A DNA stretch of 64,000 nucleotides, from the NCBI RefSeq assembly GCF_013623835.1, contig NZ_JABKDE010000002.1:558001-622000 (forward strand). The letters are read 5' to 3'. Below, in pieces: positions 16,236 to 23,994 of the stretch. The DNA comes from Brevibacterium oceani. GTDB lineage: Bacteria > Actinomycetota > Actinomycetes > Actinomycetales > Brevibacteriaceae. The notes beneath the pieces were generated by a model. It was not told the origin of the DNA, ran no database searches, and saw only the letters and a list, made by a program, of their open reading frames with translations. The first letter of the stretch is position 1; each line of letters begins with the position of its first letter. The position numbers were made by a program, and so were the translations under genes.

Positions 16236-16285
16236 AGCGGCGGACGATCAGACCCATCCGACTGCATGGACGCCTGTCCGCCGCT
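16236..16285 (+). promoter_or_regulatory. leader hairpin before the DUF4442 gene
   Basis: AGCGGCGGAC (16236-16245) pairs perfectly with GTCCGCCGCT (16276-16285) across a 30-nt loop. It lies just before the GAAGGA ribosome-binding site of the gene starting at 16301. It could control translation, or end transcription from the DUF1801 gene. Confidence 0.4.
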
Positions 16286-16300
16286 CGGAAGGACACAACG

Positions 16301-16810
16301 ATGACCACAGACTCCACACCGATCACAGCAATTCCCGGCAGCGGCAAGATCAACTCGTTGTGGAAGAAGCTGCAGGACAAACCCCTGGGCAAACGCCTGT
16401 TCACCCAGGCCGTGTGCTTCAAAGCTCCCTATTTCCGCACCGTCCACCCGCTCATCCACGAGATGCGCCCGGGCTACTGCCGCGCCAGTGCGCCGAATCG
16501 CCGTGGGGTGCGCAACCACCTCGGCACCTACCACGCAATCGCCTCGTGCAATATGGCAGAGATCGCCGGCGGCATGATGACCGAGGCCACGGTCCCCTCC
16601 ACGCATCGCTGGATTCCTGCCGGAATGACCGTTGAATACAAGGCCAAGGCCACGACGAACGTCAGCGCGACTGCTCGTCTCGATGAGATCCCGACCTTCG
16701 GCGACGAGAAGTTCGACCTCGTCGTGCCCGTCGATGTCATCGATGCCGATGGCAACGTCTTCGTCACGGCGCACATCACCATGCACATCTCGAAGAAGAA
16801 GGCACGGTAA
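16301..16810 (+). CDS. DUF4442 hotdog-fold protein (thioesterase-like)
   Basis: A 169-residue protein with the PaaI-type hotdog pattern of DUF4442. It has KAPYFRTVHPLIHEMRPGYC, then NRRGVRNHLGTYHAIASCNM then AEIAGG (the conserved HLGTxHAIA helix), and a C-terminal strand VFVTAHITMHISKKKAR. Relatives are acyl-CoA thioesterase-like, acting on an unknown acyl-CoA. GAAGGA is positioned 10 nt before the ATG. Confidence 0.83.
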   Translation: MTTDSTPITAIPGSGKINSLWKKLQDKPLGKRLFTQAVCFKAPYFRTVHPLIHEMRPGYCRASAPNRRGVRNHLGTYHAIASCNMAEIAGGMMTEATVPSTHRWIPAGMTVEYKAKATTNVSATARLDEIPTFGDEKFDLVVPVDVIDADGNVFVTAHITMHISKKKAR

Positions 16811-16899
16811 TCCGCGCAGAGCCGGCGAGCGAAACGCAGAGCCTCTCAGCGACCGGAGATTCTGAACACGCGCTCCGCCGGTGACGTCGCAGAACCGTC

Positions 16900-17086
16900 G
16901 TCGGCCCGCGCAGGCACCGTCGCCTCGAGTTCGCACTCCCCCGCCGACGAGGTGGTTGATCAGCAATCGGTTCGTCCACTCCTTACACCCGCTGGCGGAG
17001 TCGAGGCCCTCGGTGCGCACACGCTTAAGCGCCGCGACCCATCATTCCTCTGCGCGGTCGAGGTGATCGTCGATGACGGGCTCCAT
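16900..17086 (-). pseudogene. decayed DinB/mycothiol-dependent isomerase-like gene with in-frame TGA
   Basis: On the minus strand an AAGGAG (17096-17101) sits 9 nt before an ATG at 17086. The frame reads MEPVIDDHLDRAEE, then TGA at 17044-17042, then continues WVAALKRVRTEGLD, SASGCKEWTNRLLINHLVGG. The last part looks like the first domain of mycothiol-dependent maleylpyruvate isomerase/DinB proteins, which read 'C.GWTVRDLVNHLVGG'. After about 16928 the frame no longer resembles anything, and the convergent DUF4442 gene ends at 16810. This suggests a gene broken by a nonsense mutation plus deletion or frameshift. Similarity is judged by eye only. Confidence 0.4.
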
Positions 17087-17287
17087 GCTGGTGGTCTCCT
17101 TCAGGCCGGCTCATCGATTCCGCTCATGACGCTCATCGACTTCGCCGTTCTCGGCAATTGGGATCTCAGCCGCTTTCACTGTGATCCGCATCTCACTCGG
17201 GTTAGGTTACTAGAATACGCGCCACGGTACACGCACGTGTGAGTTCAGCGCGTCCCGCCCGACAACAGCCAAGTGAGGACCCCCGCC

Positions 17288-18034
17288 ATGATGCTGACCA
17301 GCGGTTCAGCCGACTACATCGGACTCGCCAACACACCGATCCTGTGGATCCTGGCGTCGGCGGTGATGGGAGTCGTCGTCGTCCAATCCCTCATCTATAT
17401 GAGTGCCGTCCGGAAGAACGCCGAATCCGCCGGTATGAGCCAGCAGGAGGTCCGGGCTGCCTTCCGCGCCGGCGGGGTCGCGGCGATCGGCCCCTCGCTG
17501 TCCGTCGTGCTCGTGGCGATCGCCCTGCTGCCGCTGTTCGGCACTCCCCCGGTCGTCGTCCGCGTCGGCCTCATCGGTTCGGCCGCCACCGAGGTGGCTT
17601 CCGCCTCGATCGCGGCTGGAACCATGGGAGCCAACCTCGGCGATGAGACGTTCACCCGCGGCGTCTTCATCGTCGCGCTCATGGCGATGAGCCTCTCGGG
17701 AGCAGGCTGGATGATCTGCACCCTCGTCCTCACCCCGATCTTCAAGCGCAGCTCCCACAAGCTCGAGAAGGTCAATCCCGCGCTCATGTCCATCATCCCC
17801 GGCGCCGCACTGCTCGCAGCCTTCGCGGCACTGACCTTCCGCGAACTCCCGAAATCGCCGACCCACGTCGTCGCCGTCGTCGCCTCCGCGATCACCATGA
17901 CCATCTGCCTGTTCCTCGCGCAGAGGCTGAAGTTGCCCTGGCTGAAGGAATGGGGATTGGGGATCTCGCTGCTCGTCGGTCTCGTCGCCGCCTACTTCGC
18001 CCACTACGCCGGCCTCGGCGTCCCGGAAGCCTGA
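17288..18034 (+). CDS. DUF5058 family membrane protein
   Basis: A 248-residue integral membrane protein with about six to seven hydrophobic segments, including TPILWILASAVMGVVVVQSL, PSLSVVLVAIALLPLFG and a C-terminal WGLGISLLVGLVAAYFAHYA. Family recognition as DUF5058 rests on the overall pattern and the pairing with a second membrane protein. The start at 17288 follows GAGGACC. It is the first gene of a four-gene run: the next starts 10 nt after the stop. A TAGAAT -10-like hexamer lies at 17211-17216. Function is unknown; the neighbours suggest transport of an amide, peptide or N-acyl compound. Confidence 0.8.
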   Translation: MMLTSGSADYIGLANTPILWILASAVMGVVVVQSLIYMSAVRKNAESAGMSQQEVRAAFRAGGVAAIGPSLSVVLVAIALLPLFGTPPVVVRVGLIGSAATEVASASIAAGTMGANLGDETFTRGVFIVALMAMSLSGAGWMICTLVLTPIFKRSSHKLEKVNPALMSIIPGAALLAAFAALTFRELPKSPTHVVAVVASAITMTICLFLAQRLKLPWLKEWGLGISLLVGLVAAYFAHYAGLGVPEA

Positions 18035-18044
18035 GGAGAAGACC

Positions 18045-18776
18045 ATGTCATCCGTCATCACCGCACCCTCCCACGCAGCATTCGAGCGGACCACGACGAA
18101 GTGGGGCTCGATCACGCTGTTCATCGGCTTCCTCATCGCCACCTCGGTGCCGTTCTATCTGCTCTTCGTCGCCGATGCCGACATCGACGTCGGCACCATC
18201 ATCACCGGCTTCCTCGCCGTGTTCGCCGTCTACGGGGTGTTCTGGATCGTCGAGCCGCTCACGTACTTCCCCATCCTCGGTCCCGCCGGGATGTATCAGG
18301 CGTTCCTCATCGGCAACATCTCGAACAAACTCCTGCCCTCGGCGATCGTCGCGCAGGACACGATCGGGGCGAAGCCGGGCACCCGCAAAGGCGAATACGC
18401 TGCGACGATGGCCATCTGCGGGGCGGCGATCATCCACGTCGCCTCGATGGTGCTCTTCGTCGGCATCCTCGGCACCTGGCTGCTCACCCTCATTCCCGAG
18501 CCCATCACCCTCGTCGCAAAGCTCTATATCCTGCCGGCCATCCTCGGCGGAGTCACCGTCCAGCTCATCGCCTCGCTGCGACAGGTCAAGTCGACGCTCA
18601 TTGCGCTCGGCATCGCAGCGCTGATCATCCTCGTCCTCATTCCGCTCGTTCCCGTTCTCGCTCCCGGCGACGTCGCCATCGTCGTGCTCCTCACCATCGC
18701 CATCACCTGGTTCACCCGGAAGAAGAGCATCACGGACCGACGGGGCGATGCCGGCGAGAACGTCGGCATCAACTGA
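18045..18776 (+). CDS. partner membrane protein of DUF5058
   Basis: A 243-residue polytopic membrane protein, not recognised beyond its place beside DUF5058. Hydrophobic segments include ITLFIGFLIATSVPFYLLFV, TGFLAVFAVYGVFWIVEPL and a C-terminal VKSTLIALGIAALIILVLIP plus DVAIVVLLTIAITWF. A conserved-looking polar loop, GNISNKLLPSAIVAQDTIGA, lies between helices. Likely forms a two-component carrier with the preceding protein. GAGGAGA lies 9 nt before the ATG. The following 81 nt to the amidohydrolase gene hold no terminator. Confidence 0.75.
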   Translation: MSSVITAPSHAAFERTTTKWGSITLFIGFLIATSVPFYLLFVADADIDVGTIITGFLAVFAVYGVFWIVEPLTYFPILGPAGMYQAFLIGNISNKLLPSAIVAQDTIGAKPGTRKGEYAATMAICGAAIIHVASMVLFVGILGTWLLTLIPEPITLVAKLYILPAILGGVTVQLIASLRQVKSTLIALGIAALIILVLIPLVPVLAPGDVAIVVLLTIAITWFTRKKSITDRRGDAGENVGIN

Positions 18777-18857
18777 CCACCCGGCCACCCATCGAACAGC
18801 AGAACCACCCGTCTCCGGCATCTGCCAGCATGGAGGCAACCACGATGAAAGGACATC

Positions 18858-20090
18858 ATGACGCTCAACCCCGTGTTCACCTCCGCGATCGAGGAGAACC
18901 TCGACCGCATCGTCACCGACTACAAGGACTTCCACCGCTCCCCCGAGCTCTCCATGCAGGAGACCTGGACCGCCGGGCAGATCGAGAAGCGTCTGCACGA
19001 GCTCGGGCTGAGCACTCAGACCTTCGGCGGCACCGGCATCGTCGCCGTGATCGAGAACGGTGAGGGGCCCGTCGTCGGCTACCGTGCCGACACGGACGGG
19101 CTGCCCATCACCGAGGACACCGGGCTCGACTACGCCTCGACCGCCGAAGGCACGCTTCCCGACGGATCGACGACGAAGGTGATGCACGGCTGCGGCCACG
19201 ACACCCACATCACCGTCGGCCTCTATCTCGCCACCGCCCTCGTCGAACACCGCGACCTGTGGTCGGGCACCGTCGTCATGCTCTTCCAGCCCGGAGAGGA
19301 GACCGGCGAAGGAGCGCGGGCGATGCTCGACGACGGACTCTGGGACTCGATCGTCCGCCCCGAGGTCATCTTCGGGCAGCACGTCTGGCCGGGACGCGCC
19401 GGCCACGTCTACGTCTCGTCCGGTACTGCCATGGCGATGTCCGACTGCCTCAAGGTCACGGTCAAGGGCAGACAGGCCCACGGCTCCCAGCCGGAGGCGG
19501 CGATCGACCCGATCGTCCTCGGCGCGTTCATGATCACCCGGCTGCAGTCGATCGTCTCCCGGGAGATCTCCGGTCGCGACATGGCGGTCGTCACCGTGGG
19601 CACCTTCCACGGCGGCCTCAAGGAGAACATCATCCCCGACTCAGCGGAGTTCAAACTCAACATCCGCACCTTCGACGAGGATGTCCGCGAGCTGGTCCTC
19701 GACCGAGTCCGCCGCATCATCCTCGCCGAGGCGCAGGCCTCCGGCGCACCCGAGCCCCTCATCGAGGACATGTACCGCTTCCCCCGCTGCTACAACGATC
19801 CCGAGGAGACCGGAGCCTTCGTCGACGCCGCCACCGCTGAGCTCGGATCCGAGCACGTCCACGTCGAAGACCCGGTCACCGGCAGCGAGGACTTCGGTGC
19901 CTTCGGCGATGACATCGGAGTCCCCTACGTGTACTGGTTCTTCGGCGGCTACTCCGATGCGAAGTTCACCGGCGACGAAGCACCTGCGGGCAACCATTCG
20001 CCCTTCTTCGCCCCCGACGACGTCGAGACCACCCTGACAACCGGACTCCGCACCGCTCTGAGCGCAGTGCTGAGCAAGGTCGGGCGGTGA
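18858..20090 (+). CDS. M20D amidohydrolase (N-acyl amino acid hydrolase-like)
   Basis: A 410-residue dinuclear-zinc peptidase/amidohydrolase. Visible motifs are HRSPELSMQE, GYRADTDGLP (RADxDALP type), MHGCGHDTHI (metal ligands), QPGEETGEGA (catalytic Glu pair) and KGRQAHGSQPE in the dimerisation lid. Relatives remove acyl groups from N-acyl amino acids, or hydrolyse hippurate or indole-acetyl conjugates. AAAGGA precedes the ATG. The amidase gene begins 4 nt after the stop. No signal peptide, so the substrate is probably imported first by the two membrane proteins upstream. Confidence 0.9.
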   Translation: MTLNPVFTSAIEENLDRIVTDYKDFHRSPELSMQETWTAGQIEKRLHELGLSTQTFGGTGIVAVIENGEGPVVGYRADTDGLPITEDTGLDYASTAEGTLPDGSTTKVMHGCGHDTHITVGLYLATALVEHRDLWSGTVVMLFQPGEETGEGARAMLDDGLWDSIVRPEVIFGQHVWPGRAGHVYVSSGTAMAMSDCLKVTVKGRQAHGSQPEAAIDPIVLGAFMITRLQSIVSREISGRDMAVVTVGTFHGGLKENIIPDSAEFKLNIRTFDEDVRELVLDRVRRIILAEAQASGAPEPLIEDMYRFPRCYNDPEETGAFVDAATAELGSEHVHVEDPVTGSEDFGAFGDDIGVPYVYWFFGGYSDAKFTGDEAPAGNHSPFFAPDDVETTLTTGLRTALSAVLSKVGR

Positions 20091-20094
20091 TTCG

Positions 20095-21528
20095 ATGAGC
20101 GAGGAACTGCGCTGGCTGTCGACCCGGGAACTCGCCGCCCGAATCGCTGCGAAGGAGATCTCGGCCCGCGAGGCGCTGGACGATCACCTCGACCGCATCG
20201 ATCAGGTCAATCCCGCGATCAATGCTGTGGTCACCCGCGATGACGAGGCGGCCTATGCCAGCGCCGCCGCTGCCGACGAGGCTCTGGCCCAAGGTGAGAG
20301 CCTCGGGCCGCTGCACGGGGTGCCGATGACCCACAAGGACACCCACGACACCGCCGGAATGCGCACCACTTGGGGCTCCCCCATCATGGCCGACCGCGTG
20401 CCCGACACCGACTCCCTCATCATCGCCCGGCTCAAGGCCGCCGGAATCACGACGACGGGAAAGACCAACGTGCCGGAGTTCGCGGCCGGCTCCCACACCT
20501 TCAACGAGGTGTTCGGCACGACCGTCAACCCTTACGACCGGACCAAATCGGCTTCCGGATCATCGGGCGGGGTGGGTGCCGCACTGGCCGCAGGCATCCA
20601 GGGTTCCGGTGACGGCTCGGACATGGGCGGGTCCCTGCGCTCGCCGGCCTCGTTCAACAATGTCGTCGGCTTCCGCCCGAGCAACGGGCGCATCCCGCAC
20701 ACTCCACCGGCGAATCCGTACTCCTGGCTCGCCCAGTCCGGATTCATGGCCCGCACCGTCTCCGACGTCGCGCTGCTCATGAGCGTGGCCTCCGGTCCCG
20801 AACCCACGGCACCGGCGTCGCTGCCCGAATCGGGAGGTGTCTTCGATCTCCCCGAATTCGGGCTCGGTGCAGGCTACTCCCCCGATCTCACGGGAGTGCA
20901 CATCGGCTTCTCCCCCGACCTCGATGGCCTCCTTCCTGTCGAGACGGAGGTGGCGGACATCGTCGGCAGGACGGCTCAGGTCTTCACCGACCTCGGTGCC
21001 CGAGTCGAGGGAACGATCCCCGACCTCACGGACGCCGACGAGGTGTTCGGGGTGCGCCGAGCACTCGACTTCGTCGGATCCTGGGGCGCGCTCTATGAGG
21101 CCAACCCGGACCGGATCAAGGATTCGGTGGTCTGGAACCTCCGAATGGGTCTCGAGCTGACCGGCGCCGAGGTGGCCTCCGCCGAGGCCGCGCGGGCACG
21201 CCTGTACTCAGAGGTCGAACGCTTCTTCTCGAGCGCCGACGTCCTCGTGCTCACGACGTGCCAGGTGCTGCCGTTCGACGCCTCGATCGAATACCCCACC
21301 GAGATCAACGGAGTGGAGCTGTCGAACTATCTCGACTGGATGCGCGCACTGTGCCTGATCTCGGCGACAGGGTGCCCTGCGATCTCCGTGCCCGCCGGAT
21401 TCTCCGACTCGGGCCTGCCCGTGGGTGTGCAGATCGTGGCCCGGCCGGGAGCCGATGTCGAGCTGCTGCGCATCGCCCACGCCTTCGAGGCCGCTACCGG
21501 TCATCACCTGCAACACCCACAGATCTGA
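20095..21528 (+). CDS. amidase (amidase-signature family)
   Basis: A 477-residue Ser-cisSer-Lys amidase. The catalytic Lys is in LHGVPMTHKDTHDTAG, and the Gly/Ser-rich signature SASGSSGGVGAALAAG and DGSDMGGSLRSPASFNNVVG give the cis-Ser and nucleophilic Ser. The N-terminus (STRELAARIAAKEISAREAL) is typical. It hydrolyses an amide, nitrile-derived amide or N-acyl product to acid and ammonia. Coupled by a 4-nt gap to the M20D gene, the pair could act in sequence on one imported compound. The GTG/ATG choice is not in doubt, as the ATG overlaps a GATGAG context right after the preceding stop. Confidence 0.9.
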   Translation: MSEELRWLSTRELAARIAAKEISAREALDDHLDRIDQVNPAINAVVTRDDEAAYASAAAADEALAQGESLGPLHGVPMTHKDTHDTAGMRTTWGSPIMADRVPDTDSLIIARLKAAGITTTGKTNVPEFAAGSHTFNEVFGTTVNPYDRTKSASGSSGGVGAALAAGIQGSGDGSDMGGSLRSPASFNNVVGFRPSNGRIPHTPPANPYSWLAQSGFMARTVSDVALLMSVASGPEPTAPASLPESGGVFDLPEFGLGAGYSPDLTGVHIGFSPDLDGLLPVETEVADIVGRTAQVFTDLGARVEGTIPDLTDADEVFGVRRALDFVGSWGALYEANPDRIKDSVVWNLRMGLELTGAEVASAEAARARLYSEVERFFSSADVLVLTTCQVLPFDASIEYPTEINGVELSNYLDWMRALCLISATGCPAISVPAGFSDSGLPVGVQIVARPGADVELLRIAHAFEAATGHHLQHPQI

Positions 21529-21552
21529 GCTGTCCGAAGATGGGGCAGGTAT

Positions 21553-21575
21553 GGCAAACCTGCGGAGAGTTTGCC
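21553..21575 (+). promoter_or_regulatory. 7-bp inverted repeat upstream of ferritin
   Basis: GGCAAAC (21553-21559) and GTTTGCC (21569-21575) pair perfectly over 9 nt. It lies 24 nt after the amidase stop and about 95 nt before ferritin. It may end the amidase operon or act as an operator. It does not match an IdeR/DtxR box. Confidence 0.4.
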
Positions 21576-21669
21576 GAGCCTTTCCACACTGGAACCATTC
21601 TAGAAAAGGTGTCAGGATAGTATCTGAGCAGGCGGAACGGATCCGTCTCGAATCGCAAAGGAGTAATAC

Positions 21670-22185
21670 ATGCACCTGAGCCCCGCCATGCAGAAGGTCC
21701 TCAACGAGCAGGTCACCCTCGAACTCGAGGCCTCCCTCGTCTACCTCCAGCTGTCCATCCAGCTCGACGATCTCGATCTGCCCGGAATGACGCGCTGGAT
21801 GCGCGCCCAGTCCGAAGAGGAACAAGTCCACGCGGCGAAGTTCACCCAGCACTGCCTCGACCGCGACTTCGCCCCGCAGATCGGCGACATAGCAGCACCG
21901 AAGGTCTCCGGATCGCAGCCGATCGACTTCTTCAAGGCCGCACTGGCACATGAGGAGAAGGTCTCCGAATCGATCCGCAACATCTACCGCACCGCGCAGT
22001 CCGAGGCCGACCTCGACGTGCTGCCGCTGCTGCACTGGTTCATCGACGAGCAGGTCGAAGAGGAGTCGAGCATCTCCGAGATCATCGGCCGCCTCGAGCG
22101 CGTCGGCGACGACGGTGCAGGAGTGCTCCGCATCGACTCCGAGCTCGGCTCGCGGCACCCCGATATCACCGCTGACAGCGAGTGA
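21670..22185 (+). CDS. ferritin
   Basis: A 171-residue four-helix-bundle iron-storage protein, non-haem type. Iron ligands fit the pattern: QVTLELEASLVYLQLSIQL (Glu near residue 17-20), EEEQVHAAKFTQH (ExxH), and later HWFIDEQVEEESS for helix D. The protein oxidises Fe(II) and stores the mineral in a 24-subunit shell. AAAGGAG lies 8 nt before the ATG. It stands alone, ended by the hairpin at 22272-22312. Confidence 0.92.
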   Translation: MHLSPAMQKVLNEQVTLELEASLVYLQLSIQLDDLDLPGMTRWMRAQSEEEQVHAAKFTQHCLDRDFAPQIGDIAAPKVSGSQPIDFFKAALAHEEKVSESIRNIYRTAQSEADLDVLPLLHWFIDEQVEEESSISEIIGRLERVGDDGAGVLRIDSELGSRHPDITADSE

Positions 22186-22221
22186 TCGACGCGCGTATCG
22201 CGTGATCCACGCGCGTATTGC
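22182..22221 (+). repeat. 20-bp tandem duplication overlapping the ferritin stop
   Basis: GTGATCGACGCGCGTATCGC (22182-22201) is followed at once by GTGATCCACGCGCGTATTGC (22202-22221), differing at two positions. It then runs into TTGAG, giving the ACGCGC...GCTTGA motif shared with the 3799-3940 repeat. A further GATTGACGCGCAC/AGTGCGCAATC dyad follows at about 22242-22265. Confidence 0.6.
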
Positions 22222-22271
22222 TTGAGTTCCGCACTCATGCATGATTGACGCGCACAGTGCGCAATCGCCAC

Positions 22272-22312
22272 GAGAGGGCGGTCGGTTCCACACAGGAACC
22301 GACCGCCCTCTC
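22272..22312. terminator. 18-bp perfect hairpin between convergent ferritin and AEC genes
   Basis: Arms 22272-22289 (GAGAGGGCGGTCGGTTCC) and 22295-22312 are perfectly complementary around a 5-nt loop (ACACA). The position between converging genes fits a bidirectional terminator. Confidence 0.75.
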
Positions 22313-22403
22313 TGCGCCTTCGCCTCTCTGCGCCTTCGCCTCTCTGCGCCTTCGCCTGTCTGCGCCTTCGCCTCTCTGCGCCTTCGCCTGTCTGCGCTTC
22401 ACC
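22308..22403 (+). repeat. 16-bp tandem repeat, six copies
   Basis: The unit CTCTCTGCGCCTTCGC is repeated at 22308, 22324, 22340, 22356, 22372 and 22388. Copies 4 and 6 read CTGTCT instead of CTCTCT, and the last copy has further changes. The first copy overlaps the right arm of the terminator hairpin. A 16-bp period is not codon-sized and no gene covers it, so it is likely a variable-number tandem repeat. Confidence 0.85.
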
Positions 22404-22414
22404 TGGCTCCAAGC

Positions 22415-23347
22415 TCAACCAAGGACGGCGTGAGCGAGAAGCAGTACGAACGGCAGAGTGATGAGCATGACCACGGTCTGGCCGGCGATGAGGGCGGCCA
22501 TGAGCTTCGCGTCCCCGCCCAACTGTCTGGCCATCACGTATCCCGAGCTTGCCGTGGCGATCGCCTGGAAGACCATGCCGACGAGAGCCGGCACCGGCGG
22601 CACGCCGAAGACCGCGAGCATGAGCAGCGACAGTCCCGGCAGGACGATGAGCTTGATGAGCGTCGACGAGGTGATGGCGGCGGCGTGTGCGCGGAATGAG
22701 AATCGGCGGAGCCCGGCACCGACGCACAGCAGGCCGATCGGCAGAGAAGCCGCGGCCAGCGGATCGAGGACCATGGCCGCAGGGTCCGGCAGCCCCAGTC
22801 CGCTGATATTGGCCGCTCCCCCAGCCAGGCAGCCGACGACGAGAGGATTCGTGATGATGGCCCGCAGAAGTGCGAGGATCGAGCTCGGTCCCGTCCGCAG
22901 AAACTCGAAGCCGAGGCTGGAGATGACATTCACCGTCGGTACGAGGATCGCCGCGACGATCGCAGCCACGGCCGAACCCTCGGATCCGAAGAGGCTGCCG
23001 GCCAGAGACAGTCCGATATAGGTGTTGAACCTGATTCCACCCTGCAGCACCGAGGTGAATGCGGGCAGGTCCCGGGCGATGACTCGGCGGGCCAGTACGA
23101 CTCCGATCGAGACGATCACAGTGGGGATGACGAGCGCGCCCGCCAACCGCGCTACCGGCACATGGGCGACGTCCACCTCGGCGACGGAGGTGAAGAGGAG
23201 GACGGGAAGGAGACAATAGTATGCGAGTCTCTCCGACCCTGACCAGAACTCCTCGCTGCCGAAGCCGGGCAGGCGCTTGAGCACGAGACCCAAGGCGATG
23301 AGCACCGTGACGGGAAGGAGGGCGAGAAGCACCGGAACCAGACTCAC
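22415..23347 (-). CDS. AEC (auxin efflux carrier) family transporter
   Basis: A 310-residue membrane protein with about 10 hydrophobic segments in two related halves. Segments include LLPVTVLIALGLVLKRLPGF, YYCLLPVLLFTSVAEVDV, and NPLVVGCLAGGAANISGLGL with the broken-helix pattern of the family, and LIAGQTVVMLITLPFVLLLA near the C-terminus. Bacterial members move malate, malonate or other organic acids. The GTG start at 23347 has no clear ribosome-binding site, so the start is tentative. Divergent from hsp20, 82 bp apart. Confidence 0.85.
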   Translation of the reverse strand: MSLVPVLLALLPVTVLIALGLVLKRLPGFGSEEFWSGSERLAYYCLLPVLLFTSVAEVDVAHVPVARLAGALVIPTVIVSIGVVLARRVIARDLPAFTSVLQGGIRFNTYIGLSLAGSLFGSEGSAVAAIVAAILVPTVNVISSLGFEFLRTGPSSILALLRAIITNPLVVGCLAGGAANISGLGLPDPAAMVLDPLAAASLPIGLLCVGAGLRRFSFRAHAAAITSSTLIKLIVLPGLSLLMLAVFGVPPVPALVGMVFQAIATASSGYVMARQLGGDAKLMAALIAGQTVVMLITLPFVLLLAHAVLG

Positions 23348-23384
23348 GAACTGAGAGTTTCATGAGTTCGGAATCATTTCAAAG

Positions 23385-23403
23385 TTGAGTGTGTTTGACT
23401 CAA
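23385..23403. promoter_or_regulatory. HAIR operator (HspR site) upstream of hsp20
   Basis: TTGAGT-n7-ACTCAA is a perfect inverted repeat matching the HspR-associated inverted repeat (CTTGAGT-n7-ACTCAAG) apart from its outermost bases. It lies 27 nt before the hsp20 start, where HspR would repress at normal temperature. No hspR gene is in this window. Confidence 0.8.
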
Positions 23404-23429
23404 TATAGGAACCGAGCGAAAGGAAGCAT

Positions 23430-23900
23430 ATGGCTACACGATTCGACCCCATCCGTGATCTCGATCGATTCTTCTCCGAGGTCACCCGTACACCCAATGC
23501 GACGTCTCTGCCGATGGACCTCTACCGCGACGGGGAGGTCTTCATTGCCCGCATCGATATGCCGGGAGTCGAGCCCGACAGCATCGATGTCGACGTCGAG
23601 GATCGCACGCTGACCGTTCGCGCACGTCGCGAATCCGAGGTCGCGGACAAGGACGTGAAGTGGCTGACGCGCGAGCGCACCACCGGAACCTACGCCCGCC
23701 AGCTCACTCTCGGCAATCGGGTTGCCCTCGATCGGATCAGCGCCGACTACAGTGACGGCGTCCTCACACTGACCATCCCGGTCGCCGAGGAGGCTCGTCC
23801 GCGAAAGATCTCCGTCAACCACGCGTCGACGGGCAATCGGCCCGAGGTCGTCGGATCGACCTCGACCGACGGGCCCCAGGCTTCCGGCGGCCAAGGCTGA
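23430..23900 (+). CDS. Hsp20/alpha-crystallin small heat-shock protein
   Basis: A 156-residue holdase chaperone. The N-terminal arm (FDPIRDLDRFFSEVTR) leads into the alpha-crystallin domain: MDLYRDGEVFIARIDMPGVE, DSIDVDVEDRTLTVRARRES and the closing DGVLTLTIPVAEEARPRKI (GVLTxxxP with the I-x-I-like tail). It binds unfolding proteins. AAAGGA is 7 nt before the ATG. Its regulation by HspR is suggested by the HAIR element just upstream. A hairpin terminator follows. Confidence 0.93.
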   Translation: MATRFDPIRDLDRFFSEVTRTPNATSLPMDLYRDGEVFIARIDMPGVEPDSIDVDVEDRTLTVRARRESEVADKDVKWLTRERTTGTYARQLTLGNRVALDRISADYSDGVLTLTIPVAEEARPRKISVNHASTGNRPEVVGSTSTDGPQASGGQG

Positions 23901-23925
23901 CCAGCGCCGTGAAGCCCATCTGCAT

Positions 23926-23962
23926 CGGCGGGCCGCTCCCTGCGAATGGGAGCGGCCCGCCG
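23926..23962. terminator. 15-bp perfect hairpin after hsp20
   Basis: Arms 23926-23940 (CGGCGGGCCGCTCCC) and 23948-23962 pair perfectly with a 7-nt loop, followed by TCTCTGTG. It serves hsp20 and the convergent methyltransferase gene. Confidence 0.8.
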
Positions 23963-23994
23963 TCTCTGTGCCAGCCTCCGTTCGCCGCGGACTA

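Noticed and set aside
17196-17216. Iron box (DtxR/IdeR) upstream of the DUF5058 operon
   Set aside because: Only one half (TTAGGTTA) fits; the second half lacks CTAACC, and the -10-like TAGAAT overlaps it.
18048-19610. 520-codon minus-strand frame opposite the DUF5058 partner and M20D genes
   Set aside because: Spans two coding genes and their gap on the opposite strand; rich in Asp, Glu and Gly only by codon mirroring.
22308-22403. CRISPR array
   Set aside because: The 16-bp units are directly adjacent with no spacers and no cas genes are present.
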